Shown: piece after piece, positions 1 through 9,846 of the stretch
Layout of the letters: each line of letters opens with the position of its first letter
Numbering within the stretch: position 1 is the stretch's first letter
Made by a program: the position numbers and the translations under genes
The notes under the pieces: model-generated
Database searches by the model: none
The model's input: the letters and a program-made list of their open reading frames with translations, nothing else
What the model was told of the DNA's origin: nothing
Assembly (NCBI GenBank): GCA_948470475.1
Contig: OX419342.1
Span: 7,523,047 to 7,587,046 of the forward strand
DNA: 64,000 nt
Origin: Galaxea fascicularis
Taxonomy: Eukaryota > Cnidaria > Anthozoa > Scleractinia > Euphylliidae
Direction of reading: 5' to 3'

Positions 1-1347
1 GGTCAGAAGTGGCGGGGTATTCTGAAATTGTTCCCTGATTTCTGTAAACTTGTCTACCTACTTTTTTTAATTAAGACATGACCCACCTAGATTAGCAATC
101 AGCTACCTGTGGGCATGTCAAATTTTTAAACCATACCTATTGGAAAAATAAAGAATGGAACTGCACTGAACTGGCCAAAAGGCTGCAAGCATGAAAGTGA
201 AAAACAAGATTGGTTTTGTTTGATTTTAGTCCAGGCAATTTGTCAATTCCCATGTTTCTCAATTCTCCAAATTGATTCTTAATTTTCCTTCCATGATCTA
301 ACTAGAATAATAGCTACCAAGGCTTGAGCAGACAATTGCAACCTAAAAGAGACTCTAAACTAATTACATCTGCCTGGTACTGCAAGGTCGAAAAACAGAA
401 GAAGAAGAAGAAGAAGAAGAAGAAGAAGAAGAAGAAAGACTGGTTTATTATTAAATTACATCGCAGTAAAATACTGAATTGCGTAATTATTTACAAGCTA
501 CAAACTATACAAATATAAATATAAATATAATGGCTTTAAGTTCTATTAAAAAGTTCTCATTCATCTCAAACTTGAGTTGGTTTCAGCCGCACACTTCACG
601 AAAAACGAATTAGCGAAACGCTTTGTCTTGGCTGCCAGTACATTATATGTTCTTTGGCGCCTAAAATTATAATGAGGGCTATAGGCTTCTGGAATTAGGT
701 GATATAATTTACTGTTCTGATTCTCGCTGATTGATCTAAAAAACAGAGCTATTGCAGCGGGTGCAAAGCTGTTCCTAATTTTTTAAGTAGGAGGGGCTGT
801 ACAAAAAGAAGCCAGAGAATCCACCTATTGTCTGGTAAAGGTAATGCAGTAAAACCTCACTACAACAGCCACCTTGGGGACAGAGGACAGTTGTTGTTGC
901 AGGGAGGTGGCCGTTTGGGATTTGAAGAGTGGTACGACATTTCTACTTAAGAAAAAGATGCTCATTGCAGCAAACAATTACATACGACAATCAAAATACA
1001 TATTAAATAAACAGAAACCAAAGACAAATGCTCAGAAGAAACAAACAAAACAAGTTGAAGTAAGTATATCAGTTTGAACAATATTCACTTTAAGTATTGC
1101 AGGCAGTTAAACTGTATTAGGTCTAGGATTAACGGCTGGCCATAACTACTTAACTAAGGCACTTTTCAAATCTCTTAAACATTTACTGTTATCGCATACA
1201 AATATTTATTTTCCCAGAACCACTTATCCACTTATTGTGGTTATTTTATGCCCTATTACTGTTTCACTGATCACCAACATTATAGAGACTATACCTGTTA
1301 ATAACAAACGAGTCACAAAATTTTTGAAATCCTGAGGAGATTATCAG
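1..1347. other. Intergenic stretch, no gene recognised
   Basis: No open frame here resembles a known protein. It holds a (GAA)n run at 397-436, a short AAATAT-rich tract near 512-530, and around 844-920 a decayed segment of the 'aaaacctcact' kind often seen at the ends of Tc1/pogo-like elements. Short ORFs over the GAA run are low-complexity artefacts. Confidence 0.5.
397..436. repeat. (GAA)n microsatellite
   Basis: About 13 uninterrupted AGA/GAA trinucleotides. Confidence 0.95.
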
Positions 1348-1423
1348 TGAGGCAAGAAATGTGAGAACTGCAGATGCTGTCAAGGACCCTTCAGCTTTGC
1401 ATAAACTATTTGAGAACCTACAG
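1348..1423 (+). CDS. Orphan coding exon candidate
   Basis: A 76-nt block is bounded by an acceptor (TTATCAG) and a donor (CAG|GTAATA). One frame is open and polar: the first base closes a split codon, then 25 residues follow beginning EARNVRTADAV and ending LFENLQ. I cannot name the family. A possible tiny terminal exon lies near 2060 (acceptor CTTTTAG, six residues, then stop), but that link is weak. The upstream part of the gene would lie left of the window or in the unresolved first 1.3 kb. It could also be a relic exon or chance. Confidence 0.33.
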
Positions 1424-2735
1424 GTAATAAACAATAACAACATTAACTCAATGTAAATGTAAATTTTAGTTTAGCATTGTCCAGAACTGGATCAAGTCCT
1501 TGAAAATGGTAGGTCTGGAAATTACCCTGGAAATCTGTAAACTCAAGTAATTAAGGTTTCTTGAAAAACATTTGAGGAGCAATTTGATGGGAAGATCTTA
1601 AAATACTGAGAAAAAAACTTAATTAATGTGCATTGTGGGTCTGGAGAGAAACTTTCTTAGGTCTGGAGAAGTCCTGGAAATTTGTTTTGGATAAAGCATA
1701 TCAACCCTGTGTACAATATCAGCTGGGAGGATAGTAACACATATTTATAATTTTTACACACATATTTTATTTTTTGTTTCCCTGCCTGTAAGTCTGGCCA
1801 GCTTCACAATTCCTTAGCCTCTTGAATTAAAAGCACAAAATTTTGTCCCACTATTATTAAGGACAGTACTTTTGGAATGAACTTCCCCTCTCCATCCAGA
1901 CTAAGTTTACAAAGAAATTATGTTATTTCCCAAAATGATGGACCCCAAGTATAGACCCAGCATTAAATTATAATAGATATACTTAAGTGATGAAAACCCT
2001 TTTAAAGAAAATGAAATTAACACATTCATCAGCTTGTACTCTTTTAGTGCAGACTTCTTGTAATTGATTGACTTGTCGTCTATTTATGCTATGTATATTT
2101 TAATAGCATGCGACAGTTTGAAAAATGGCTTTAAAGGTCTGAAACGTGAGAAAATTTTTATTAAATGGCTTGGTTATCACCTACATACCTAGTCAGAGCA
2201 TAGGGAATTTGATGGTCTGTGAAGCCCCAACCCAGTGGGGAATTTGACTGCAAAACTGGCAACAAAGTGGGGAAATTTGACAAAAAAAATTTCTAAAAAA
2301 GTCAAATGCCCCAAAGTTAAACCGCTTGTGAAAACTATTTTTTTCGAATCCCCACCCCCACCAAAAAAAAAAGGTCAAATTGGGCGAATTAATCTCAAAG
2401 AATCCACCAAGAGTGTGGATTTTATAGATTTATGATCCATTTTTGGATTTCACCAAAACAACGCAAAAGCCATCTCTGGATTCTGAAATCTGGATTTGGA
2501 TTTTCCAAAAAAATGCACCCTGAGATTTCCCTGCACTGGCAACCTCACTCTTGGTTAAGTAGTAAGCTTATACAGGTGATTTCATGCTACGTCATCGCCA
2601 CCATGCTGGTGGACTGTAAACAATAGATCTCTCATTAGCTTGTTTTGTTCGTCCACCAGCATTTGTCCATTTCACCATTGTTACATGTATCTGTGTCTCC
2701 AGAGATTGGCTGCAAACCATCTATAGACCCTATGT
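1424..2735. repeat. Repeat-derived intergenic DNA
   Basis: No gene is recognised. At 2195-2290 a short motif (GTGGGGAAATTTGAC) recurs imperfectly in tandem, and 2400-2530 repeats variants of 'tggattttggattt'. Both look like decayed interspersed repeats. The ORFs over 2193-2435 come from these repeats. Confidence 0.45.
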
Positions 2736-2825
2736 AAAAATGGCTGCCTTTAAATTATTCTTTTGTTCATATTCAAAATAACCCAAAAATATGAACAAAA
2801 GAATAATTTAAAGGCAGCCATTTTT
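2736..2825. repeat. Perfect 38-bp inverted repeat (hairpin)
   Basis: Arms 2736-2773 and 2788-2825 are exact reverse complements separated by 14 bp. The arms begin AAAAATGGCTGCC. No coding content. Confidence 0.9.
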
Positions 2826-2861
2826 GTGTAGTCAATACTCCTCTCCTTTTTTTTACAGTAT

Positions 2862-3160
2862 CTCTATGTCCGGCAGCCGGACAGAATTTTCAAAATACTC
2901 GGTGTCCGGAACTACAGAATACAGGGCCACTTTGGTCCATCTCATTTACATGTGTCGGAGGCTTTTGTAGAACGAAGCATATAGCAATGGGCACCACTGT
3001 TATTCAATAGTATGTAAATAAGTGGCCCTGTATTCTGTAGTTTATCAATAAACATTATATTAGGTAATCACCGACATTAAAATCATAACATTAGAAAATT
3101 TCGAATGCCGGCCGGACACCGAGTATTTTGAAAATTCTGTCCGGCTGCCAGACATATAGA
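2862..3160. mobile_element. Nested inverted-repeat MITE
   Basis: The outer arms (about 2862-2910 and 3109-3160) share GGCAGCCGGACAGAATTTTC and continue through CTCGGTGTCCGG. A second inner pair (about 2909-2931 and 3021-3043) shares CTACAGAATACAGGGCCACT. The nested symmetry suggests a foldback or miniature DNA transposon of about 300 bp. I could not define the target duplication. Confidence 0.75.
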
Positions 3161-3213
3161 CACAGGCTTCTTTTTTAATCGGTCTCTTGCATAAAACACC
3201 CGGAAGCCGGAAC

Positions 3214-3519
3214 CTACCCGATTTTTCCTTTTCTTATGGTAACCCTGTATAAAAGCAAGCACGCGATAGACACAATGTGTAACATCAACGGCAACACACA
3301 CCATCGAAATCTTCCTTCTAGGATCCGTTTCCTCTCGAATACTTTGCCAAACAAAATGCACCCACACTGCTGCAACACTGCTGACAACAGTACACACGAA
3401 GCAATCTCCCAGATTATTGCAGCCACCAACAAAATGGATTCACTGGTGATAATCTTAGTGAATTGACGCAGTTTTGAGACAAAACGACCACGAGTGATGC
3501 TCTCGATTACTTTCAACAT
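3214..3519 (-). CDS. Possible first exon of a two-TM membrane protein
   Basis: The minus-strand frame starts with ATG at 3519 and encodes 101 codons with two hydrophobic stretches: about residues 30-60 (SILLVAAIIWEIASCVLLSA...) and about 75-93. It points away from the sororin gene, and its start is only about 195 bp from the sororin ATG, as for a divergent promoter. The frame runs close to the MITE at 2862-3160, and a GT donor inside it (after FRW, near 3300) could end the exon earlier. I do not recognise the family. The promoter-proximal position is the main support; it may be spurious. Confidence 0.33.
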   Translation of the reverse strand: MLKVIESITRGRFVSKLRQFTKIITSESILLVAAIIWEIASCVLLSAVLQQCGCILFGKVFERKRILEGRFRWCVLPLMLHIVSIACLLLYRVTIRKGKIG

Positions 3520-3714
3520 CTTGTGAGATTATTTTGCCGGAGAGGAGCTGGATCTACATGCGCAGAACATCCGACTGTCGAACTGCGCACTTTCTCATCA
3601 GGCGCGTTTTTTGAGTTCTGTTTTGCGTTGTTTACACACTTGTCGTCAAAAATGGGTTGAACCTACGGTATTCTAACCCAAAAAAGTGAGTTCATCTTCA
3701 CGGAATATGAAGAA
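3520..3714. promoter_or_regulatory. Putative promoter of sororin, possibly bidirectional
   Basis: A 195-bp stretch lies between the divergent starts at 3519 (-) and 3715 (+). It is richer in CpG (TGCGCA, GGCGCG) than its surroundings and has no TATA box, which suits a housekeeping or cell-cycle gene. The extent is inferred from gene positions only. Confidence 0.4.
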
Positions 3715-6700
3715 ATGCCGCCCATAAAAAAAAAGAAACGGGTCAAAGTGAAAAATTGTCAGGAACAAGGTAAGACGTTTTCACAGTGCATTGAATCTGA
3801 CGTGAATCAGGTCGTACGTTTCGATCGATACAATTTAAGGAAATAAGTAAGTTTGATTCTAAATGGCAGAATATCCGTTTGGGGCTGTTTAATTATGTGG
3901 CTTTAACGCGTGTTCTAGTAAAAATAAGTACAGTTGTCAATATGTCGATACCAGTAACTACTGCTGTATGTGTACAGCACCGAAAGCAACGTGGAAAGTA
4001 ACACGTGTCAGCTGTTTGAGTTCTTCTCCTGTAAACTTATATGAACATGCCCTTATTATTAGTTACCATCACATAAGATAAGATAAGATAAGATAAGATA
4101 AGATTAGGAGAACTTTATTATAGTGCCATGGCATCATCAGAGCCCAGTTGACCAGGCTGGCCTGGTTTCCAAGTCGCCAGTCACCATGCACTAAATCCTT
4201 TCTAAAAATTTTGAAGTACTCATATGAAACATACGGTGGGCTGACTTGGTTGCTTAGATCTTAGTTTCTCAGCCCGGTTACCAGGACAAACTTTGACTTG
4301 TATTTCAGGCCAGTTACTAAGATGAGAATAGGCAAACTTCAAGAAACAAAACAAGCATGGCAAAACAGTCATAACTTATTATAGCCAAAATATTGTAATG
4401 CCAGGCATTTCCACATTGTTTGATCAATCTTTGCAGCAGTCTTCGGACAATTGGTTACATGTATGTTATTAAAATAATTGTATTTTGACTAATCACTATC
4501 TACTCCTAGATCTGACCTTAAGCAAACTTGATCTTACACTGTAGTGATTTTACCTTGGTTTTCAAAACCATGGAGTATAATAGCAATGTCAATTCTTGTA
4601 GTTGTATTACCATAGCTAAATGGGGTACTAATGATAAAAAAAATTATGGCAAATACAGCAGACATCTTGGAATCATTGGAGGACAATGTTTGAGTAAGGT
4701 TTCGCAGTAATGTGCCTTTGATGAATAATATTTAGATGTAACATAGTTATGTTGCTACTTTTTCTTAAATTTAACAGAGGACACTGAATCATCTGAGTCT
4801 GGGAAGCTGAGTGAAACTCATGAAGTTGCTCAGCACTTGTCAAGAACAAGATTAGTAAGTTGATATCATAATATTAATTATGATAATAATGATGGTAATG
4901 CTGATCATGATGATGGTAATAATGATGATGATTACAAATGGCAACAAGGCTTTCATATTTGCTAGTAAGTACAGTGTAGCTGCTATTGCTGACCAAAATC
5001 TTCCTTACAGTGTAGATGTAGGGTTGTTTTATTCCAGCAACATGGAACTCAGACCATGGTTTCAGAAAGTTACTAGAGTACTAAAAATATCTTATTATAG
5101 GCTTCTTATGAAGTACAACCACATCTGCAGAAGCAGTTAAGCTGGTTGGATTTGGCTTAGACCCAGGTTTTGTTGAACACCATCTAAACTTTGGAAATGG
5201 AAATACCAAAAATAATTATGTGTCCTCAAGCTTTTTTGAAGATATGTCAAAGTTTATTTTTATGTGGATTCCCTCTAAATTAGATTTGCAGAAGCATTTT
5301 ATAGATATTATGAATAGTCAGGCAATGGACAATAAATTATTTTAAGACATTTTTACCCCCAAATCGGCAAAACATGTGGTACTGTTCCTTTTGACTCCAG
5401 CTGCGAGTCAGCTGTAACTTGGGTTGACGTTATTTCTTGAAATTGGAGGGGACGTGCAAAAAGTAATTCAAGTCAATGATCTGTTATTCCATCTGTACCC
5501 TACAGAATCTGCTGAAAGTGGACTCCTTCCATACATGGACACCTATACTCAAGTGAAGGTGTCTGTTCATGGAAGGTTGACTGTAGGTGGGGATCTGACG
5601 CACAATTCCAAGAGTAAATGCCAATAGGCCATATTCGTATTCTCGGTATTGAACTGGATCTAGCATGAAGTGGAGGCTCGTGCGGAGGAATCTTTTCATA
5701 TGTAAATGTATTCCCCCGCAAGAGCCTCCACTTCATGCTAGATCCAGTTCAATACCACGAATACGAATATGGCCTATTACTTGGCTCTTGATGTCAACCC
5801 TTATTTGAGTGACTTCTTGGCAGGGGTCTCACTAAGTTTTAAGTAGTAGAGTAGGTGGCTGTGTCGGCTGTACCAAGTGAGGGATACATTTTGTTCCATT
5901 GGAAAGTAGGTGAAATTTGCCGGTTGCCAGCTTCTATTGAAACCCCTGTCTTTGTACTTTCGATCACCCAGGATAAGGAGAATACTCCAAGAAAAACAAA
6001 GAGTTTGGAGAAACGAAAAGGAAAAAAAACAGGAGATCCATACGATGCAGATTCCGAACCCGAGCCTGCTGTTCCACTGACATCAATGTTAATTGATCAG
6101 AACATTCCTTTGGAGAGGCAGATTTTTCATTCACGACTGCCGTCTCTCCATGGAGACCATTCCACACCAAGTGTACCAACCAGCAGTGGTTTATACCACA
6201 CCTCAGATTGTTATGGTTTTGATGAAATGGCCTCAATGTTGCCTTTTTCTCCTGTGGGGGAGCCCATGTCGTCAACCCACTGTTTGGTGAAATCTCCTGG
6301 ATCTCTTTCTGTGGCATCATCCATTACTTCAATATCACCTGGTAAGAGGAAAGCTGATGTCAGAGTGTTCGATGTGCCAATTGAAAAACCCAGCAAGAAG
6401 GTAAAGAAGAAGAAAACAACTAAAGTTATGGTGAGTTAAGAAAATATAATAAATAAAAAAATTATTATTGAAGAGGTGTCTGGAAAAAAAGCCCAAAGTG
6501 TCTTTGGATAAGATGTTAGATTCTCCTTCTTTCCTTGTATTGGATTGTAAATCACAAGGAGAATTTGACATTACATCAAAAGTCACTCAGGGCCTTATTC
6601 TGCACATTCATGCAAGTAGCCGTAGAAGCACCTTTGGTTTGTCCCCTGTGTTCCTTCACTTTAGTCAGCCCTTGAAGTTTATCCTTCTTTGTGATGGAAA

Positions 6701-7170
6701 TTACTGTAAACTGCAAAAATACAGAATAGTAACTCTTTGGCATTAACCACTGTCTATTATATTAGTTCAGATAAATAAATACTTAATGGACCACTCCCCT
6801 AGAGGGTCAGGGACAATGAAACAAATAATACAAATGAACACATCAGAGTTAAGAATTCCCACTGACAGGAGGTAGACCAGTTGGCTATTTACAAGGATGA
6901 CGAAGGAGTTGAACCAGGCAAGAACCCAGAACAACACCAGCTAGTGGCCAGAGTGGGCTTTGAAATCCAGCGCCCTAAACCACTCGGCCATCCTGCCTCC
7001 ACAAGATGATCAGTGAGCTGAAATTAAGGGAGTTATATTTGAAATAATGCCAAATGATATTGTTACACTCTTTTTTTTTTTCTTAGGATGTGGTAGAAGA
7101 TGAAGATTGGGTTGCGGAGATGAAATCCCAGTTTGAAGAGATAGAAATGCTGGATCTTGTTGTTGACTAG
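3715..7170 (+). CDS. CDCA5: Sororin (CDCA5)-like cohesin regulator, 4 exons
   Basis: Exons are 3715-3769, 4778-4854, 5972-6430 and 7087-7170. All junctions are GT-AG with matching phases, giving 224 residues (human sororin is about 252). Sororin binds PDS5-cohesin on replicated chromatin, opposes WAPL and protects sister-chromatid cohesion until mitosis. Sequence support, in order: lysine-rich N-terminus (MPPIKKKKRVKVK); KEN box at 46-48 (DKENTPRK), the APC/C-Cdh1 degron; an FGF-like motif at 125-129 (YGFDEMA); SP-type phosphosites (PFSPVG, KSPG, ISPG); a basic KKVKKKKTTK stretch near 186-195; and an acidic C-terminal sororin domain on exon 4 with a conserved Trp (DWVAEMKSQFEEIE) ending LDLVVD, like FDLLVE in vertebrates. 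Introns hold a palindromic MITE and a SINE. Confidence rests on four co-ordered motifs. Confidence 0.85.
4073..4104. repeat. (GATAA)n microsatellite
   Basis: Six or more tandem ATAAG pentamers in sororin intron 1. Confidence 0.9.
5623..5778. mobile_element. Palindromic MITE, 63-bp arms
   Basis: Arms 5623-5685 and 5716-5778 are almost perfect reverse complements around a 30-bp loop. The ends read AATAGGCCATATTCG. It lies in sororin intron 2. No clear target duplication. Confidence 0.88.
6768..7001 (-). mobile_element. tRNA-derived SINE, copy 1
   Basis: The tRNA-like head is on the minus strand (GGCAGGATGGCCGAGTGG, then TTTAGGGCGCTGGATTTCA), in the style of Leu/Ser tRNA. This copy has lost about 18 bp around box B compared with the copy at 24.4 kb. 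The tail is AAATA-rich. It sits in the last intron of the sororin gene. Confidence 0.85.
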
Positions 7171-8177
7171 ATTTGGAACATACATTCTTATTCATTAATC
7201 TATTGTAGAGAATTAAACCAGAACGATAACACCAACAATGACTTTAATTGATTCCTTGAGAGTTCACAGCTCCAAAACCTTTCGATAACACAACCGTACG
7301 ATTCTAAATACACCGTCTGAGTTCAGAGTTCCACCGAATCAGTCAAAATTTATAACACAACAACATGTGTTTTTTACTAGAGTTCACATGATCAGTCCGT
7401 GATTTCTTGCCACGGGGTTTGGGTCCGAGGGGTTTCTGTACATCTATTGAATTCTAGATGTCTAAGCCAATCATAATTTAATATACACTGTAACTCAACT
7501 TTTCCTTTTACTGAAACATGCAGCTGCTGATCAAGAGAGCACTTGGATCAGCTATTGGTTCGTCCAGTGGATGCAGTCCTCTTTGAACTGATATTAATTC
7601 CAGTCAGTCAGACACCTTTTTATAGTGTATCTACTTATTGACGACTTTAAAATTTTTCCTGCCAAAAAAAATACTTCAAACAGCCCATCAGGCCTGTAGG
7701 TACATACAGTATAGCATTTGAGTTTGCAGTCTAACTGCATGTGCAGTCATGGTTGTAAAATATTGTGTCACTGGAAATAATTAAAGGCATAAGCTTCATG
7801 AACAACCAGCATATCTGTCAGCAAAGTTTGAGTTTTTATTAGACATGGCCGGAGGGAGACTGAGATAATTTAAACATTCTTCCCAGTAGCAGCTGTCATT
7901 GGAATAGTTTTACCTTGATTTCACCCAGGAATGAGTTAAAAAAGAGGAAAAATGAAAGCAAGAAATTTGAGCTGGGGTTATCATCATCTTTAGCTGTTGC
8001 AGTTTCTGCTTCCTTCCAGGTTTTCAGTATCATTTTGATCAGTTATTTATTTATTTTTTTTGTCATTAGCAATCAAGCTATTGATGTCATTGTTCGCATT
8101 CTTATTTGGAACGACCAACATGAGTGTTCCTCCCCCCTGGGGGTAGGGGCAGGGGCTTGTCCCCGGGGGTAGGGGGC
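7171..8177. other. Sororin 3' flank and intergenic DNA
   Basis: ATTAAA at about 7210 is a candidate polyadenylation signal for the sororin transcript. No other gene is recognised. 8130-8177 is G-rich (CCCTGGGGGTAGGGGCAGGGG). Confidence 0.45.
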
Positions 8178-8676
8178 AGCAGGTACAGGTCACAGGTCAT
8201 TCAATAAAAAAGTTGGACACTGTTAGGCTTTTCATGTTTATTTGTTTGATAATTCAGTAAGTAATTTTCCAGTTCTTCTGTGGAACTGAGGTCAAAATAA
8301 CTGTTCAGCAAGTGCTGTTTTTTTACCTCAAAACTCTCGTCCCCCACGTTGCTTGTTGCATACACGAGGCTATTTTTCGTTCCATTCTCCTCTCAGAGCC
8401 TCGTTCCAAGTCCCTTCGCGTGGAGCGAAGACAAAGCCTCGTTTCGAGGTCTCCAGACTTACCAACGAGAGAAGGACTCCTCAAGTTCCCGCAATACAAT
8501 GTGTAACTTTCGCCATTTAGTTGTTTTACTCTCAGAACAAAACTGGAAAGCATGGTCGATGCCAAACATATGCCTCGTTGCGACATTGCCGCAAATGAGA
8601 CAAATAAACATGAAAAGCCTAACGGAGTGTCTAACTTTTTTATTGAATGACCTGTGAGCTGCGTTTTGTACCTGCC
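8178..8676. mobile_element. TIR element (about 500 bp) with 11-bp flanking repeat
   Basis: The inverted ends (about 8178-8245 and 8600-8676) share CAGGTCATTCAATAAAAAAG and GGCTTTTCATGTTTATTTG. GGGTAGGGGGC occurs directly at both outer edges (8167-8177 and 8677-8687), which looks like a target duplication, although the left flank is itself G-rich. Internal ORFs on both strands match no family I know. Probably non-autonomous. Confidence 0.72.
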
Positions 8677-9496
8677 GGGTAGGGGGCCAGGCAATTCGAA
8701 AATAACTCCTACTTGTTCTCGTGAAGTAGGCCACTTCTCGGTTCACAATGGCGCCGAACCGCGTGGAGAAGACCAAATACCGGTCCACGGAGTTTAATAT
8801 TTTGCTCAGTCCTCTGGTTAGAAAAAATGACAGTTGATTTAAGCTGAAAAATAAGGAATTTTGGTGCTCTATTAAAAGTGTTCATTTGTCTCAGAAGCAC
8901 TTTAAAACGTAATTTAAATATGATCGAAAACTCGGGGTTTCATTTAGTGGTATTAACCATTTCTCTTGAAAAGGTAATGAACGGGACTCAACTGGAATCA
9001 ATTACTATCTTACTACTAGGAATAGTTCTCACTATGGCTGCCCCCGTCCTGTTTGTACTATAGTGTGCCAAATGTGTGCCAAAACCGTGCCTAAGGATGT
9101 CCGTGGTTAAAGCATTGAAGTATTTTCTAGAACGTTTTAATTTTCTTCTCTTTGCATCAAAGTAAAGTCTTAAAAAAAACGATCGCCCAGAATCTTTAAA
9201 AACTGGTGTGAAAATTGTGCTTTAGTTGGAAACTGCCTTGTGAAACTGAAAAAGTAATTCAGATCGCATAATCCGATCAATAGCGAAGCGCGCGAGTGAC
9301 GTCATGACTCAGACAAGATTCAGACAAACAAACTGGAATGGTGCTTGATTTTGAAGATTTCTTTAAGGGCAAAAGCCGGTGTTCTAAAACACTTGTGAAA
9401 CGAAAACTTCGCCTACATTCCCTGTATTTCCCTCAGAACACGCTTTTGTTGACTGAGTCTCGCGGGGAATTCAGTGATTTGCATTCTATTTTTAGG
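8677..9496. other. Intergenic, no gene recognised
   Basis: Only short ORFs with no recognisable domain. The GTGTGCCAAATGTGTGCCAAAA phrase near 9063 recurs imperfectly near 10927, pointing to decayed repeats. Confidence 0.4.
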
Positions 9497-9675
9497 GCCT
9501 GATTACATGAGGCGGGCTGGGGTCAGTTTGCCGGGATCTCGGCTAAGCGGGCTGGCCCGGTTGTCATGTAATCGCGGAGTTGATTTTTGTTGCGTTTAAC
9601 AAACGTGCCGAGATCCCGGCAAACTGACCCCAGCCCGGCTAACCGGGCCAGCCCGCCTCATGTAATCAGGCTCTC
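9497..9675. mobile_element. Foldback MITE
   Basis: Terminal arms start GCCTGATTACATGAGGCGGG and the reverse complement closes the element. The arms are about 70 bp and include GCCGGGATCTCGGC. The middle is short and AT-rich. Confidence 0.85.
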
Positions 9676-9756
9676 AGACTCCTTGCGCTTCGCTGTTAAA
9701 TGAATTTCAAAAACTCATTAATAATTCATAAGCCATTACCCAATCAAATGGTAGAT

Positions 9757-9846
9757 AATACATCACGTGCAGTGACTTTATATCGATAAACCTCATCCTT
9801 ATTAGTATGCGGTGTTTTATCAGATATAAAGACACTGCACGTGACT
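9757..9846. repeat. Inverted repeat around CACGTGCAGTG
   Basis: CACGTGCAGTGACTTTATAT is mirrored about 50 bp later as ATATAAAGACACTGCACGTG. Small palindromic element or MITE remnant. Confidence 0.75.

Noticed and set aside
5424..5627. Extra sororin exon
   Set aside because: It is open but has no good acceptor/donor pair, and exons 2 and 3 already join in phase with motifs in the right order.
6468..6746. 92-codon ORF after sororin exon 3
   Set aside because: It lies downstream of a clear GTGAGT donor and exon 4 fits directly in phase with the conserved C-terminus.
8323..8788. Overlapping ORFs of 100-120 codons on both strands
   Set aside because: They lie in the 8178-8676 TIR element and its edge. 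No transposase or other domain is seen.
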